Source of the DNA: Acidobacteriota bacterium
GTDB lineage: Bacteria; Actinomycetota; Actinomycetes; Actinomycetales; Microbacteriaceae
Length of the DNA stretch: 45,226 bases
Direction: 5' to 3'
Assembly: GCA_019352055.1 (NCBI GenBank)
Contig: JABBOB010000020.1
Span: forward strand, 1-45,226
The translations under genes were made by a program, and so were the position numbers. Positions 7,919-16,529 of this stretch are shown one piece after another (positions within the stretch are counted from its first letter, which is position 1; each line of letters starts with the position of its first letter). The notes under the pieces were generated by a model. That model made no database searches. It was not told the origin of the DNA and saw only the letters and a list, made by a program, of their open reading frames with translations.

Positions 7919-9135
7919 GTGTAGGTCTCGCCCTCTCCCCGGTAGGTGGGCCATTCGCCCTGCAGGGCGCCGCCGCGCACGAGGTGGTACCGCGCGAGCC
8001 GCTCGGCGGGCTCCCCCGACTTCGTGTGCCGGAGCACGACGCGATCGCCGACGGCGAGGCGGCCGCCGCGCACCGGCGTCTGCACCTCCCCCGCCTGCTC
8101 GCGCGGCTCGTACGCGAGCCCCTCGGGCCAGACCGGGAGCGGCCGGCGATCGAGGCCGACGGGGCCGGAGGCGATCCAGCCGCCGCCCTCGAGCGTCGCG
8201 ACGCCCGCCGCGGGAGTCCGCACGGCGGAGAGGACGAAGGACGCGGCGGGCGCGGGCCGGAACGTTCGATACCGGTCGAAGAGGTGGCCGCCGAACAGGC
8301 CGCTCCCGGCCGTCAGCTCGGTCACGGAGGTGTCGCGGATCGTCGACTCGATCGACCCGGTGCCCCCGCCGTTGACGAACTCGAGGTGGGCGAGCCGCCG
8401 CAGCCCGGCGACGGCCGCCTCCCGTCGCGCGAACGCGACCTCGGCCGAGCGCCGTTTGACGCCCGCGATGATCCGCTCGTACGCCCGGTTGGCGCCGTAG
8501 CGGTCCACGACGCCCGCGATCTGCGCCTCGTAGCCCATGAGCCCGACGAGCCGGAACCCCGGGCGCCCGGCGACCTCGCGGCCGAGCGCGACCGCCGCGG
8601 CGGCACTCTGCAGGGGGGACCGCCGCACGCCGAGATGGCCGAGCACCGGGAGGTCGATGCTCATGTCGAGGTCGAGCGCCACCCGCAGCTCCGGTCGTGC
8701 GCCGGGAGCGACGACGTGGTCGACGAGGTCGAGCTGCAGGGTCGAGTCGACCATGAGCGTGATCCGAGCGGCCGCCCGCTCGTCCGCGGCGAGCGCACCG
8801 ATCGCCTCCCGGTCGACGGTCGGGTAGCCGAGCACGATGTCGTCGACGGTGGTCGCGAGCCGCAGCGCCTCGCGGAGGGAGTACGCGAGCACCCCGTGCC
8901 AGCCGGGCAGCGCGAGCACGGACTCGATCGCCTCCCGCACCCGGAGGGACTTGGAGGCGAGCCGGATGGGTGTGCCACCCGCCCGGCGGAGGAGGTCGTG
9001 CGCGTTCCAGGCGAACGCGTCGAGCTCGAGCACGCCGAACGGCGCGTCGAGCCCCGCCGTCGCGGCGAGCACGCCGGGCCAGAACGCAGCGGGGTCGGAC
9101 CACGGGGTCGCGGCCGGCTCGGGCAGCGCGATCAT
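7915..9135 (-). CDS. PLP-dependent fold-III enzyme (amino acid deaminase/aldolase, DSD1-like)
   Basis: This has an alanine racemase-type N-terminal barrel (about 1-270) with the PLP lysine in RLASKSLRV, and a C-terminal D-serine dehydratase-like domain (about 290-406) ending in the metal-site-like region VVLRHTKSGE...RYHLVRGG. The family includes D-threonine aldolases and D-serine/3-hydroxyaspartate dehydratases, so a beta-hydroxy D-amino acid is a likely substrate. The specific reaction is unknown. It overlaps both neighbours by ATGA junctions, so it is coupled to the MFS transporter and the lactone oxidase. About 406 residues. Confidence 0.85.
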   Translation of the reverse strand: MIALPEPAATPWSDPAAFWPGVLAATAGLDAPFGVLELDAFAWNAHDLLRRAGGTPIRLASKSLRVREAIESVLALPGWHGVLAYSLREALRLATTVDDIVLGYPTVDREAIGALAADERAAARITLMVDSTLQLDLVDHVVAPGARPELRVALDLDMSIDLPVLGHLGVRRSPLQSAAAAVALGREVAGRPGFRLVGLMGYEAQIAGVVDRYGANRAYERIIAGVKRRSAEVAFARREAAVAGLRRLAHLEFVNGGGTGSIESTIRDTSVTELTAGSGLFGGHLFDRYRTFRPAPAASFVLSAVRTPAAGVATLEGGGWIASGPVGLDRRPLPVWPEGLAYEPREQAGEVQTPVRGGRLAVGDRVVLRHTKSGEPAERLARYHLVRGGALQGEWPTYRGEGETYT

Positions 9136-10382
9136 GCGACGCCCCGGACGCGCGAGACGGAGATCGCGCCGAGTGCCGACAGCACGCCCGCGCCGACGAA
9201 GAGGGCGGCGAACCCGCCCGACATCGCGATCAGCGCGGCGCCGACGATCGGCCCGAACGCCTGGGGCACGGCGAGCGCGACGTTCATGATGCCGAGGTCC
9301 TTGCCGTGATCCGCCGGGTCCGGCAGCACCTGCGTCGCGAGCGCCTGATCGACGGCGAGGAACACGCCGTAGCCCGCCCCGAGCAGCGCGCCGCCGATCA
9401 GCGTCGTCCCGTAGGTCGGCACGATCGCGAGCAGCAGACCGGCGGCCGCCTGCAGAGCGGCTGCGGCACCGACGAAGGCGCGGCGCCGGCCCGAGCGGTC
9501 GCTCGCCCGCCCGGCGACGAGGCTCGCGACGACGAGCGCCACGAGGTAGACGAGCACCAGCGGGATGAGGTCGTCCGCCGCGTGCGCGTCGCCGAGGCCG
9601 TCCGCGAGCCAGTAGAGCAGGAGGCTCGTCCCGAGCGCGTTGCCGAGGTTCACGAGCAGGCGGCCGGCGAGCGTCCAGGCGAAGTCGGGGTGGGTCCGCG
9701 GGTCGATCCAGAGCGATGCGGCGATCTCCCCGAGCCGGAGCCGGGCGATCCGTCGCCCCGGCGTCCGGGCCGGCACGGGCGGATCCGGGATGCGCAGCAG
9801 CAGGGGCAGCACGAGCAGGACCAGCACGACGGCGGTGAGCGCGTAGGAGCCGACCTGCGACAGTGCGAGCGCCTCGACCAGGACGAGACCGAGGATCGTC
9901 CCCGCCGCCTGGGGCACCGAGACGAACGCGGAGACGATCCCCCGCTGGCCGACGGGCACCTGGTCCGCGATGAGCGCCGTGAGCGCGGAGGAGACGGCGG
10001 CGAACCCGGCGAGCGCGACGGCCCACGCGACGGCGATGCCGGCGACCGAGTCCTGGACGCCGAGCAGGAGCAGCCCGAGCGCGAACACCGCGGTGCCGGC
10101 CGCGATCCACGGCCGACGGCGCCCGAACCGCGACGCGGTCGCGTCGGAGAGCGCCCCGACGACCGGGAAGGCGATCAGCGCGGCGACGCCGGCGACGGCC
10201 GACACCCAGCCGAACCGCACGATCGTGTCGACGAAGCCGTGTGCCGCGCCGATGCTCGCGACCTGCGCGGGCAGGAGCAGCTGGATCACCGTGAGCTGCG
10301 CGAGCCAGACGCCCAGCCAGGCGACGGCGAAGCCGCCGATCCAGCGCGCGCCGACCCGCTCGGTCGGCACGGCGTCGCTCAT
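9132..10382 (-). CDS. MFS transporter of TetR operon
   Basis: This is a twelve-helix major facilitator, 416 residues, with a typical motif A-like loop (GALSDATASRFGRRRPW) after the second helix and a second copy (GRASDRSGRRR) in the C-terminal half. The GRRRPW form is seen in sugar-cation symporter-like and Major Facilitator families that import sugars, so import of a sugar-related compound is possible but not proven. ATG10382 overlaps the tetR stop (ATGA), and its own stop overlaps the start of the PLP enzyme. Substrate unknown. It is under the TetR regulator at 10379-10981. Confidence 0.88.
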   Translation of the reverse strand: MSDAVPTERVGARWIGGFAVAWLGVWLAQLTVIQLLLPAQVASIGAAHGFVDTIVRFGWVSAVAGVAALIAFPVVGALSDATASRFGRRRPWIAAGTAVFALGLLLLGVQDSVAGIAVAWAVALAGFAAVSSALTALIADQVPVGQRGIVSAFVSVPQAAGTILGLVLVEALALSQVGSYALTAVVLVLLVLPLLLRIPDPPVPARTPGRRIARLRLGEIAASLWIDPRTHPDFAWTLAGRLLVNLGNALGTSLLLYWLADGLGDAHAADDLIPLVLVYLVALVVASLVAGRASDRSGRRRAFVGAAAALQAAAGLLLAIVPTYGTTLIGGALLGAGYGVFLAVDQALATQVLPDPADHGKDLGIMNVALAVPQAFGPIVGAALIAMSGGFAALFVGAGVLSALGAISVSRVRGVA

Positions 10383-10981
10383 CCCGCCGCCTCCTGCGCG
10401 AGGCCGAGCAGCGCCTCCGCGCCGAGCGCGAGCGACCGCCCGGCCGATTCGGCGTCGCGGTCGACCAGCCACCGTGCCGCGACCCCGTCCGTCACCACGA
10501 GCACGAATCGCACGACGTCGTCCACGGGGATGCGCCAGCGGACGCCGAAGCGGTCTCCCGCGGCCACCACGAAGGAGGCGACGGAGGCCGTGTACCGGGC
10601 GTAGACGGCCTCCGCGAGCCGGTGCAGCTCCGGCGACGACCGGCTCCAGCACACGATCTCGTGCAGCGCGACCTCCGCGGCCGGATCGGCGACGGCCCGG
10701 TCGAGCCAGCCCTGCAGCGCGGCCGTGACGAAGTCGCGGAGCGTGGGCGCATCCACGACGGCCTCGGCGATCCCGGTCGACTGCGCGGTGAGGATCGACT
10801 CGACGAGCTGCTCGACCATCGCGTCGTGGGAGGCGAAGACGTAATGGAAGCTCGCGGTCGGCATGTCCGCCTCCGCCGCGACCGCTCGGGTCGACGCCCG
10901 AGCCATGCCGTCGCGGGCGATGACCCGCAGCCCGGCGGCCAGCAGCCCCGCACGCCGGTCCTCGACCGCGATCCGCTGCAC
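10379..10981 (-). CDS. TetR-family transcriptional regulator
   Basis: The N-terminal helix-turn-helix (about residues 25-46, TRAVAAEADMPTASFHYVF) is typical of TetR. The remaining all-helical part is the ligand-binding and dimerisation domain. About 200 residues. GTG10981 is chosen because GAGGAGG lies five bases upstream. A longer reading frame to 11017 would run through the palindrome at 10994-11015, which is better read as the operator. It is the first gene of an operon with ATGA overlaps at every junction, so it likely controls itself together with the transporter and two enzymes. Confidence 0.88.
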   Translation of the reverse strand: MQRIAVEDRRAGLLAAGLRVIARDGMARASTRAVAAEADMPTASFHYVFASHDAMVEQLVESILTAQSTGIAEAVVDAPTLRDFVTAALQGWLDRAVADPAAEVALHEIVCWSRSSPELHRLAEAVYARYTASVASFVVAAGDRFGVRWRIPVDDVVRFVLVVTDGVAARWLVDRDAESAGRSLALGAEALLGLAQEAAG

Positions 10982-10993
10982 GTGCGCCTCCTC

Positions 10994-11015
10994 GAGTTGG
11001 ACGCTCGTCCAACTC
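10994..11015 (-). promoter_or_regulatory. Perfect 22-bp palindrome, probable TetR operator
   Basis: GAGTTGGACG and CGTCCAACTC are perfect inverted halves separated by two bases. The site ends about 13 bases upstream of the tetR GTG, directly before the ribosome binding site. Position and symmetry fit an autoregulatory TetR operator. No second copy is seen in the window. Confidence 0.8.
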
Positions 11016-11048
11016 ACGCACAGTACTGGCGGCGGGGTCCGTTTCGAA

Positions 11049-11095
11049 GGGATTCCTGCTCCTCCGACGGAGAAGACCCTTCAGAACGGAATCCC
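11049..11095 (-). terminator. Possible terminator after KstD-like gene
   Basis: GGGATTCC (11049-11056) pairs with GGAATCCC (11088-11095), with a smaller CTCC/GGAG hairpin inside. It lies just after the stop of the flavoprotein gene on the minus strand and before the TetR operon promoter. There is no clear U-tract. Confidence 0.4.
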
Positions 11096-11096
11096 G

Positions 11097-12764
11097 CTAC
11101 AGGGCGGCGACCAGGCTCCGGCCGACCACGCGGCCCGTGAACAGGCAGCCGCCGAGGAAGGTGCCCTCCAGCGCGTTGTAGCCGTGCGCCCCGCCGCCGC
11201 CGAACCCGGCCGCCTCCCCGGCCGCGTAGAGGCCCGGGAACACGGCCCCGTCCTCCCCGAGCACGCGGCCGTCGAGGTCGGTCTGGATGCCGCCGAGCGT
11301 CTTCCGAGTCAGCACGTGGAGCTTCACGCCGACGAGCGGTCCCGCCGCGGGGTCGAGGATGCGGTGCGGCGCCGCCACCCGGGTGAACCGGTCGCTGCGG
11401 GCGCGACGGGCGTTGTGGACGCTCTGCAGCTGGGCGTCCTTCGTGAACGGGTTGGCGACCTCCGCGTCCCGCTCCCGGATCTGCCGCTCGATCGACGCGG
11501 GATCGAGCGATGCCTCCGGAGCGATGCGGTTCATCCCCAGCACGAGCGTGCGGAGGTCGTCCGCGACGACGAAGTCCGGGCCGTGCCGCTCGAAGGCGGC
11601 GACCGGAGGTGTCGGGCCGCGGCCGAGCCGGCTCCTCACCAGCATGCCCCAGTCGTGGCCGGTCAGATCGGGGTTCTGCTCGGAGCCCGAGAGCGCGAAC
11701 TCCTTCTCGACGATCTTCTGGGAGGCGACGAACCACGAGTGGTCGAACGCGGCGATCGCCGGATCGGTCCGGAGCAGGCGCAGCGTGCCGAGCGTGTCGT
11801 GGCCCGGCAGCCCGGGTGCGGGCAGTCGCCGGCCGAGCGCGTCGAACCACATCGACGACGGCCCGGGCAGGATCCGGATGCCGTGGCCGGCCCAGATGGG
11901 ATCCCAGTTCGCGACCCCCTCCGTGTAGTGCCACATCCGATCCTTGTTCACGACCCGGGCGCCGGACGCCTCCGCGATCCCGAGCATCCGGCCGTCGACG
12001 TGCGCGGGGACGCCGGTCAGCATCCGGCGCGGCGGGGAGCCGAGCCGCTCCGGCCACATCGCCCGCACGAGGTCGTGGTTCGCTCCGATACCGCCAGTCG
12101 CGAGCACGACGGCGCGCGCCGTGAGGGCGAAGTCGCCGACGACCTCCCGGTTGGACGCGACGCCGCGGGGTGCGTCGTCCGGCGCGAGCACGACGCCGTG
12201 CACGCCGACGACGGCGCCGTCCTGCACGTCGATCCCGTCGACGCGGTGGCGGAACCGGAGGTCGAGGAGCCCCGCCGCCGCAGCAGCCCGCGCCTTCGCG
12301 GCGAACGGCTCGGACACGCCGGTGCCCGTCCCCCAGGGCAGGTGGAAGCGCGGCACGGAGTTGCCGTGCCCGCCTGCCCGCCCGTCCCCGCGCTCCGCCC
12401 AGCCGACCAGCGGGGTGAAGGAGACGCCCTGCTGCCGGAGCCACGACCGCTTCTCCCCCGCGGCGAAGGCGACGTACGCCTCGCCCCAGGCGGCCGCCCA
12501 GCGGTCCTCGTCGTCGAGGCGGTCCCACTGCGCGCTGCCCTGCCAGTCCTGCCACGCGAGCTCCGCGGAGTCCCGGATGCCCCAGCGCCGCTGCTCGGGG
12601 CTGTCGACCAGGAACAGGCCCCCGAAGGACCAGAACGCCTGACCGCCCAGGTTCGCGGCGTTCTCCTGCTCGACGAGGACGACCCTGCGGCCGGCGGCGG
12701 TCAGCTCGGCGCAGGCGACGAGGCCGGCGAGGCCGCCGCCGATCACCAGGACATCGGCATCCAT
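11097..12764 (-). CDS. FAD-binding dehydrogenase, 3-ketosteroid dehydrogenase (KstD)-like
   Basis: This is a flavoprotein of the succinate dehydrogenase/fumarate reductase/KstD superfamily, 555 residues. It starts with the dinucleotide fold DVLVIGGGLAGLVAC, followed by LVEQ and GGQAFWSFGGL, and ends with the FAD-binding PGLYAAGEAAGFGGGG...NALEGTFLGGCLFTGR. Homologues are usually annotated as putative FAD-binding dehydrogenases, and the substrate is not evident. ATG12764 lies six bases after a -10-like CATCCT (12771-12776, minus strand), so translation is probably leaderless. It stands alone. Confidence 0.88.
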   Translation of the reverse strand: MDADVLVIGGGLAGLVACAELTAAGRRVVLVEQENAANLGGQAFWSFGGLFLVDSPEQRRWGIRDSAELAWQDWQGSAQWDRLDDEDRWAAAWGEAYVAFAAGEKRSWLRQQGVSFTPLVGWAERGDGRAGGHGNSVPRFHLPWGTGTGVSEPFAAKARAAAAAGLLDLRFRHRVDGIDVQDGAVVGVHGVVLAPDDAPRGVASNREVVGDFALTARAVVLATGGIGANHDLVRAMWPERLGSPPRRMLTGVPAHVDGRMLGIAEASGARVVNKDRMWHYTEGVANWDPIWAGHGIRILPGPSSMWFDALGRRLPAPGLPGHDTLGTLRLLRTDPAIAAFDHSWFVASQKIVEKEFALSGSEQNPDLTGHDWGMLVRSRLGRGPTPPVAAFERHGPDFVVADDLRTLVLGMNRIAPEASLDPASIERQIRERDAEVANPFTKDAQLQSVHNARRARSDRFTRVAAPHRILDPAAGPLVGVKLHVLTRKTLGGIQTDLDGRVLGEDGAVFPGLYAAGEAAGFGGGGAHGYNALEGTFLGGCLFTGRVVGRSLVAAL

Positions 12765-12841
12765 GGGGCGAGGATGCCACGTGCGCGCGCGGACCACCGT
12801 GCCACGCCGCAGCTCGCCGGGGCTCCCCTCGAGCGGCCCGC

Positions 12842-13726
12842 TCAGCCGGTCAGGGATCCGGCGGTGAGACCGGCCGAGATCCGGCGCTGGAACAGCAGCG
12901 CGAGCACCACCAGCGGCGCCGCCGCGATGACGCCTGCGGCCATCGTGACGGCGGTGCCCGTGAGCTCGGCGCTGAAGTTCGCGATGACCACCGTCACCGT
13001 GACGGTCGACTCGACGCTCAGCACGGACGCGATCACGTACTCGTTCCACGTCAGGATGAAGGTGAGCAGCCCGACCGTCACGATCGCCGGGACCATGAGC
13101 GGCAGCAGCACCCGCGCGACCGCCTGCGGCCGGGTGCAGCCGTCGATCAGGGCCGCGTCCTCCAGCTCCCAGGGCAGACGGGCGAAGAAGACCGCGAGCG
13201 TGACGACCGCGAACGGGAGCGCCAGCGCGATGTCCGGCACGACCAGCGCCTGGAACGTCCCCGCCCAGCCGATCGTCGAGAACAGCGCGAACAGGGGTGT
13301 CAGCAGGGACGCGGCGGGCAGCATCGACGCAGCGAGGACCACTCCGATCACGACCCCGTGGCCGGGGAAGCGGAAGCGGGCGAGCGCGTATCCGGCGGCG
13401 GCGCCGAGCAGCAGCACCACCGCCGTCACGAGCACCGCGAGCGCCGCGCTGTGGGCCAGCCCCTCGAGCAGCGAGTTCACGGGGGCGAACGCGTCGACGT
13501 AGTTGCGGAGGGTGATGTGCCGCGGCCAGAGCGTGTCCGCGTACACCTCGCCGGGGTCGCGGACGGACGCGGCGACCATCCAGTACACGGGCAGCAGGCA
13601 CCACCCCGCGATCAGCACCGCCTGCAGCCCGGTGCGCAGGCCGCGCGCCGCCGAGCGCCGCCGTCGGGACCGGACGCGCGCACGACCGCGAGCGAGCCGC
13701 TCGGCCTCCAGGGCGACCTGGCTCAC
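12842..13726 (-). CDS. Orphan carbohydrate ABC transporter permease (MalG type)
   Basis: This is an inner-membrane permease subunit of a CUT1-type sugar importer, 294 residues, with six hydrophobic helices and the ATPase-docking EAA loop seen as EDAALIDGCTRPQAVARVLLPLMVP. Such proteins pair with a MalF-type permease, a substrate-binding lipoprotein and an ATPase, none of which is nearby. It is therefore either served by distant subunits or a remnant of a lost operon. GTG13726 has no good ribosome binding site. A -10-like TATACC lies about 30-40 bases upstream. The family call is firm, the function open. Confidence 0.85.
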   Translation of the reverse strand: MSQVALEAERLARGRARVRSRRRRSAARGLRTGLQAVLIAGWCLLPVYWMVAASVRDPGEVYADTLWPRHITLRNYVDAFAPVNSLLEGLAHSAALAVLVTAVVLLLGAAAGYALARFRFPGHGVVIGVVLAASMLPAASLLTPLFALFSTIGWAGTFQALVVPDIALALPFAVVTLAVFFARLPWELEDAALIDGCTRPQAVARVLLPLMVPAIVTVGLLTFILTWNEYVIASVLSVESTVTVTVVIANFSAELTGTAVTMAAGVIAAAPLVVLALLFQRRISAGLTAGSLTG

Positions 13727-13834
13727 GGCCGGTGCCTGACGGCGGTGCGGGTCACCCGGACGGTATAGCAGCGCGCCCCGTCACGATCCGTCACAGACGC
13801 CGCGGCCCAGGTCGCGCCACGTACGGTGCTGGAC

Positions 13835-14272
13835 ATGTCACCCTTGCTCGCCGTCGCGGCGCTCGCCGCGCTCGTGGTGCTCGCCACCGGGCTCGGGCTG
13901 CTCGCTCGGGCGCGCGCGGGCCGCCTCCGTTCCGGCTCGGGCGACCGGATCCTGCCCGAGCAGCTCGGCACCACGCAGCCGCTCGGCGCCCGAGCGACCC
14001 TGGTCCAGTTCTCCACGCCGACCTGCGCGCAATGCCCTGGCACCGCCCGCCTCCTGCGCGCGATCGCGGAGGAGCACGACGGGGTGGTGCACGTCGAGGT
14101 CGACCTCACCCGCCATCCCGAGGCCGCCGATCGATTCGGCGTGCTGCAGACCCCGACCACCCTGCTCGTGGACGGCGGGCACCGCGTCCGTGGCCGCATC
14201 GGCGGCGCACCCCGTCGGGACGCGCTGGACCGGGAGCTGCTCGCGCTCATCGGAGGCGGCCATGTCCGCTGA
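13835..14272 (+). CDS. Membrane-anchored thioredoxin-fold protein
   Basis: There is one N-terminal transmembrane helix (about 4-26) followed by a thioredoxin-like domain with the redox motif C64-A-Q-C67-P and the cis-proline TPTT. It probably faces one side of the membrane as a thiol-disulfide exchanger. ATG13835 lies seven bases after a -10 box TACGGT (13822-13827), so the mRNA is probably leaderless. GTG13826 overlaps this box and is unlikely. The last 11 bases overlap the DUF4395 gene, so the two are coupled. About 145 residues. Confidence 0.85.
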   Translation: MSPLLAVAALAALVVLATGLGLLARARAGRLRSGSGDRILPEQLGTTQPLGARATLVQFSTPTCAQCPGTARLLRAIAEEHDGVVHVEVDLTRHPEAADRFGVLQTPTTLLVDGGHRVRGRIGGAPRRDALDRELLALIGGGHVR

Positions 14273-14717
14273 CCGCCCCGGCATCGACCCCCGCGGTCCC
14301 CGCTTCGGCGCAGGCATCACCGCGCTCCTGCTGCTCGTCGACCTCTTCCTCGGGTTCACCGGCGCCGGCGTCCCGGCCACCCTGCTGCTCGCCGCGATCT
14401 GCGCCGTCTTCGCCTGGGGCGCGTTCGCGGGCATCGAGCGGCACCCCTCCGGGCGCCTGTTCCGGGCCCTGATCCGCCCGCGCCTCCGGCCGCCCCTCGA
14501 GCTCGAGGATGCGGCACCACCCACGTTCGCGCAGGGCGTCGGGTTCGTCATCACGTTCGTCGGGGTGGCGCTCGGCGCATTCGGACTCACGCCCGCGCTC
14601 GCTGTGTTCGCCGCGCTCGCGTTCGTGGCGGCGTTCCTGAACTCGGTCTTCGGGTTCTGCCTGGGGTGCCGGATGTACGTGCTGCTGCTGCGTGCCCGGG
14701 TCATCCGGCCGGCGTAG
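14262..14717 (+). CDS. DUF4395 membrane protein
   Basis: This is a small membrane protein of 151 residues with about four helices and the DUF4395 signature NSVFGFCLGCRMY, a Cys-x-x-Cys near the end of the last helices. GGAGG lies about seven bases before ATG14262. It overlaps the upstream thioredoxin gene by 11 bases. Thioredoxin/DUF4395 pairs recur in actinobacteria, and the paired CxxC motifs suggest a redox relay across the membrane, which is inference. Its 3' end overlaps the converging MFS gene by 17 bases. Confidence 0.85.
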   Translation: MSADRPGIDPRGPRFGAGITALLLLVDLFLGFTGAGVPATLLLAAICAVFAWGAFAGIERHPSGRLFRALIRPRLRPPLELEDAAPPTFAQGVGFVITFVGVALGAFGLTPALAVFAALAFVAAFLNSVFGFCLGCRMYVLLLRARVIRPA

Positions 14718-15912
14718 ACGCATCCAGCGTCCTGGAGGGCGGGCGCGCGCCCAGCAGCAGGATCGGTGCTGCGGACAACCACGGCACCGCGATCAGCGCG
14801 AGCAGCAGCGCCGGATCGAGTCCGGCGAGCGCACCCGCGAGCGCCGCGCCGATCGCCGCGGTCACCGCCCGGGTGCCGGCTGCGACGACGAACACCTGTG
14901 CGCGCACATCCGCCGGGCTCTCCTCCTGCCGCAGCCGCAGCATCGCGCCGACCCCCGTCGCGTCGGGCAGCCCGGACAGCCCGAGGAGCACGGCGGTGAG
15001 CACGAAGGAGGGGCTGGAGGCGGCCAGCAGCGTGAGCGCACCGGTCGCCGCGAAGCTCACCGCCATCATCCGGCGCGGAGGCACGACGGCCACCCGCGCG
15101 GTGACGGCGGGCACCGAGACGAGCAGCGCGCCGGTCACGCCCCCGATGGAGAACGCGGTGAGCAGGAGCCCGCCCGCGCTCTGGGCGAGCCCGTGGTGCA
15201 CGGCCACGAGCACCACGACCACCGGCATCATCCCCCCGCCCAGCTGCACGATCGCGCCGGCCGCGACGACGCGCGCGAGCGGCCCATGGGTCACGAGGTG
15301 CCGGGTCGCCCGAGCGACCCCGTGCGCGAGCGAGCGCGGATCGGCAGCGCCCCCGCGTCCCCGGATCGGCAGCATCTGCAGGAGGACGCCGCCGCCGAGG
15401 ACCACGCCCGCGAGGGCGAGGAGCGCACCGGTCGGCGTGAGCAGCGTGCTCATCCCGGCCACCAGCGCGGGGCCGGCGATGCCGGCGAGGTTGTAGCTGA
15501 GCGCGTCCACCGCGAATCCGCGGGCGTGGTCCCCGGGCATCGCCTCGTCCACCCATGCGGAGAGGCCGCCGATGAACACGGGTGCGACGCAGCCCGCCGC
15601 GAGCAGCGCGACCACCACCGCGACCAGCGGCACGGCGCCGACGAACGCCGTGAGCGCGAGCGCCGCGGACATCACGACCGCGGCGGCGAGCATGAGGCGC
15701 TTCGGCGACGCGACCGCATCCGTGAGCGCGCCGATCACGGGCGCCGCGACGATGCTGGGTGCGTTCAGCACCGCGATGAGGACGCCGCCGACCGCGACGC
15801 TGTCGAGCCGGGACGCGGCGGCGAGCGCGAGCGCGACCCCGGCGCCGTTCGAGACGAGCCGGACGGGGATCGCCCCGGCGAGGTAGACCGCCTCCGCCCG
15901 CCGTGCCGTCAC
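14701..15912 (-). CDS. MFS transporter
   Basis: This is a twelve-helix major facilitator, 403 residues, resembling enterobactin/macrolide-type exporters (MFS_3-like). A motif A-like loop GALTDAVASPKR occurs in the N-terminal half. GTG15912 lies six bases after CAGGCT (15919-15924, minus strand), so it is probably leaderless. The 3' end overlaps DUF4395 by 17 bases in convergent orientation. Substrate unknown. It diverges from the LOG gene with about 60 bases between the starts. Confidence 0.85.
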   Translation of the reverse strand: MTARRAEAVYLAGAIPVRLVSNGAGVALALAAASRLDSVAVGGVLIAVLNAPSIVAAPVIGALTDAVASPKRLMLAAAVVMSAALALTAFVGAVPLVAVVVALLAAGCVAPVFIGGLSAWVDEAMPGDHARGFAVDALSYNLAGIAGPALVAGMSTLLTPTGALLALAGVVLGGGVLLQMLPIRGRGGAADPRSLAHGVARATRHLVTHGPLARVVAAGAIVQLGGGMMPVVVVLVAVHHGLAQSAGGLLLTAFSIGGVTGALLVSVPAVTARVAVVPPRRMMAVSFAATGALTLLAASSPSFVLTAVLLGLSGLPDATGVGAMLRLRQEESPADVRAQVFVVAAGTRAVTAAIGAALAGALAGLDPALLLALIAVPWLSAAPILLLGARPPSRTLDASTPAG

Positions 15913-15974
15913 CCGACCAGCCTGGCAGGTGCCACCGACCGTCCCGGAAACACGGATCGCCTACGATGCGCCGG

Positions 15975-16529
15975 ATGACGGAACGGGCGATCCACGCGGT
16001 GGCGGTCTTCTGCGGCGCGCGCGACGGCGCGGACCCGAGGCATCTGGCGGCGGCCGCGTCGGTGGGCCGAACGCTGGCGGGGCGCGGCATCACGGTCGTG
16101 TACGGCGGCGGGGGCACCGGGCTGATGGGTGCGGTGGCCAACGCCGCTCTGGGGGCGGGCGGCACCGTGATCGGAGTGATCCCGGAGGCGCTGGTGGGCC
16201 CGGAGCTCGCGCACCCCGACCTCGCCGAGCTGCACGTCGTGCAGACGATGGCCGAGCGCAAGGCGATGATGGCCGACCTCGCGGATGTGTTCGTCGCACT
16301 GCCCGGCGGCGCCGGCACGCTCGAGGAGATCGTCGAGCAGTGGTCCTGGGCCATGCTGGGCTACCACTCGAAGCCGTGCGGGTTCCTCGACGTGCACGGT
16401 TACTGGTCGCCGATGAAGGAGCTCGTCGCCCACATGCGGGACCAGGGGTTCCTGTCCGACCGCGGTGCCGCGATGATCCGCTTCGAGTCCTCCCTGGAAC
16501 CTCTCCTGGACGCCCTCGAGGAAGCGTGA
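15975..16529 (+). CDS. LOG-family (TIGR00730) nucleotide 5'-monophosphate phosphoribohydrolase
   Basis: This is a cytosolic Rossmann-like enzyme of 184 residues. The family marker PGGAGTLEE and the upstream YGGGGTGLMGAVANAAL and ERKAMM segments are those of LOG proteins, which release the base from cytokinin riboside monophosphates or other nucleoside monophosphates. The bacterial physiological substrate is uncertain. ATG15975 lies seven bases after TACGAT (15962-15967), indicating a leaderless mRNA. Its TGA overlaps the NUDIX start as GTGA, so the two genes form an operon, perhaps for nucleotide clean-up. Confidence 0.9.
   Translation: MTERAIHAVAVFCGARDGADPRHLAAAASVGRTLAGRGITVVYGGGGTGLMGAVANAALGAGGTVIGVIPEALVGPELAHPDLAELHVVQTMAERKAMMADLADVFVALPGGAGTLEEIVEQWSWAMLGYHSKPCGFLDVHGYWSPMKELVAHMRDQGFLSDRGAAMIRFESSLEPLLDALEEA

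Noticed and set aside
10982-11017. N-terminal extension of TetR to GTG11017
   Set aside because: Would translate the perfect palindrome. A good ribosome binding site fits GTG10981 instead.
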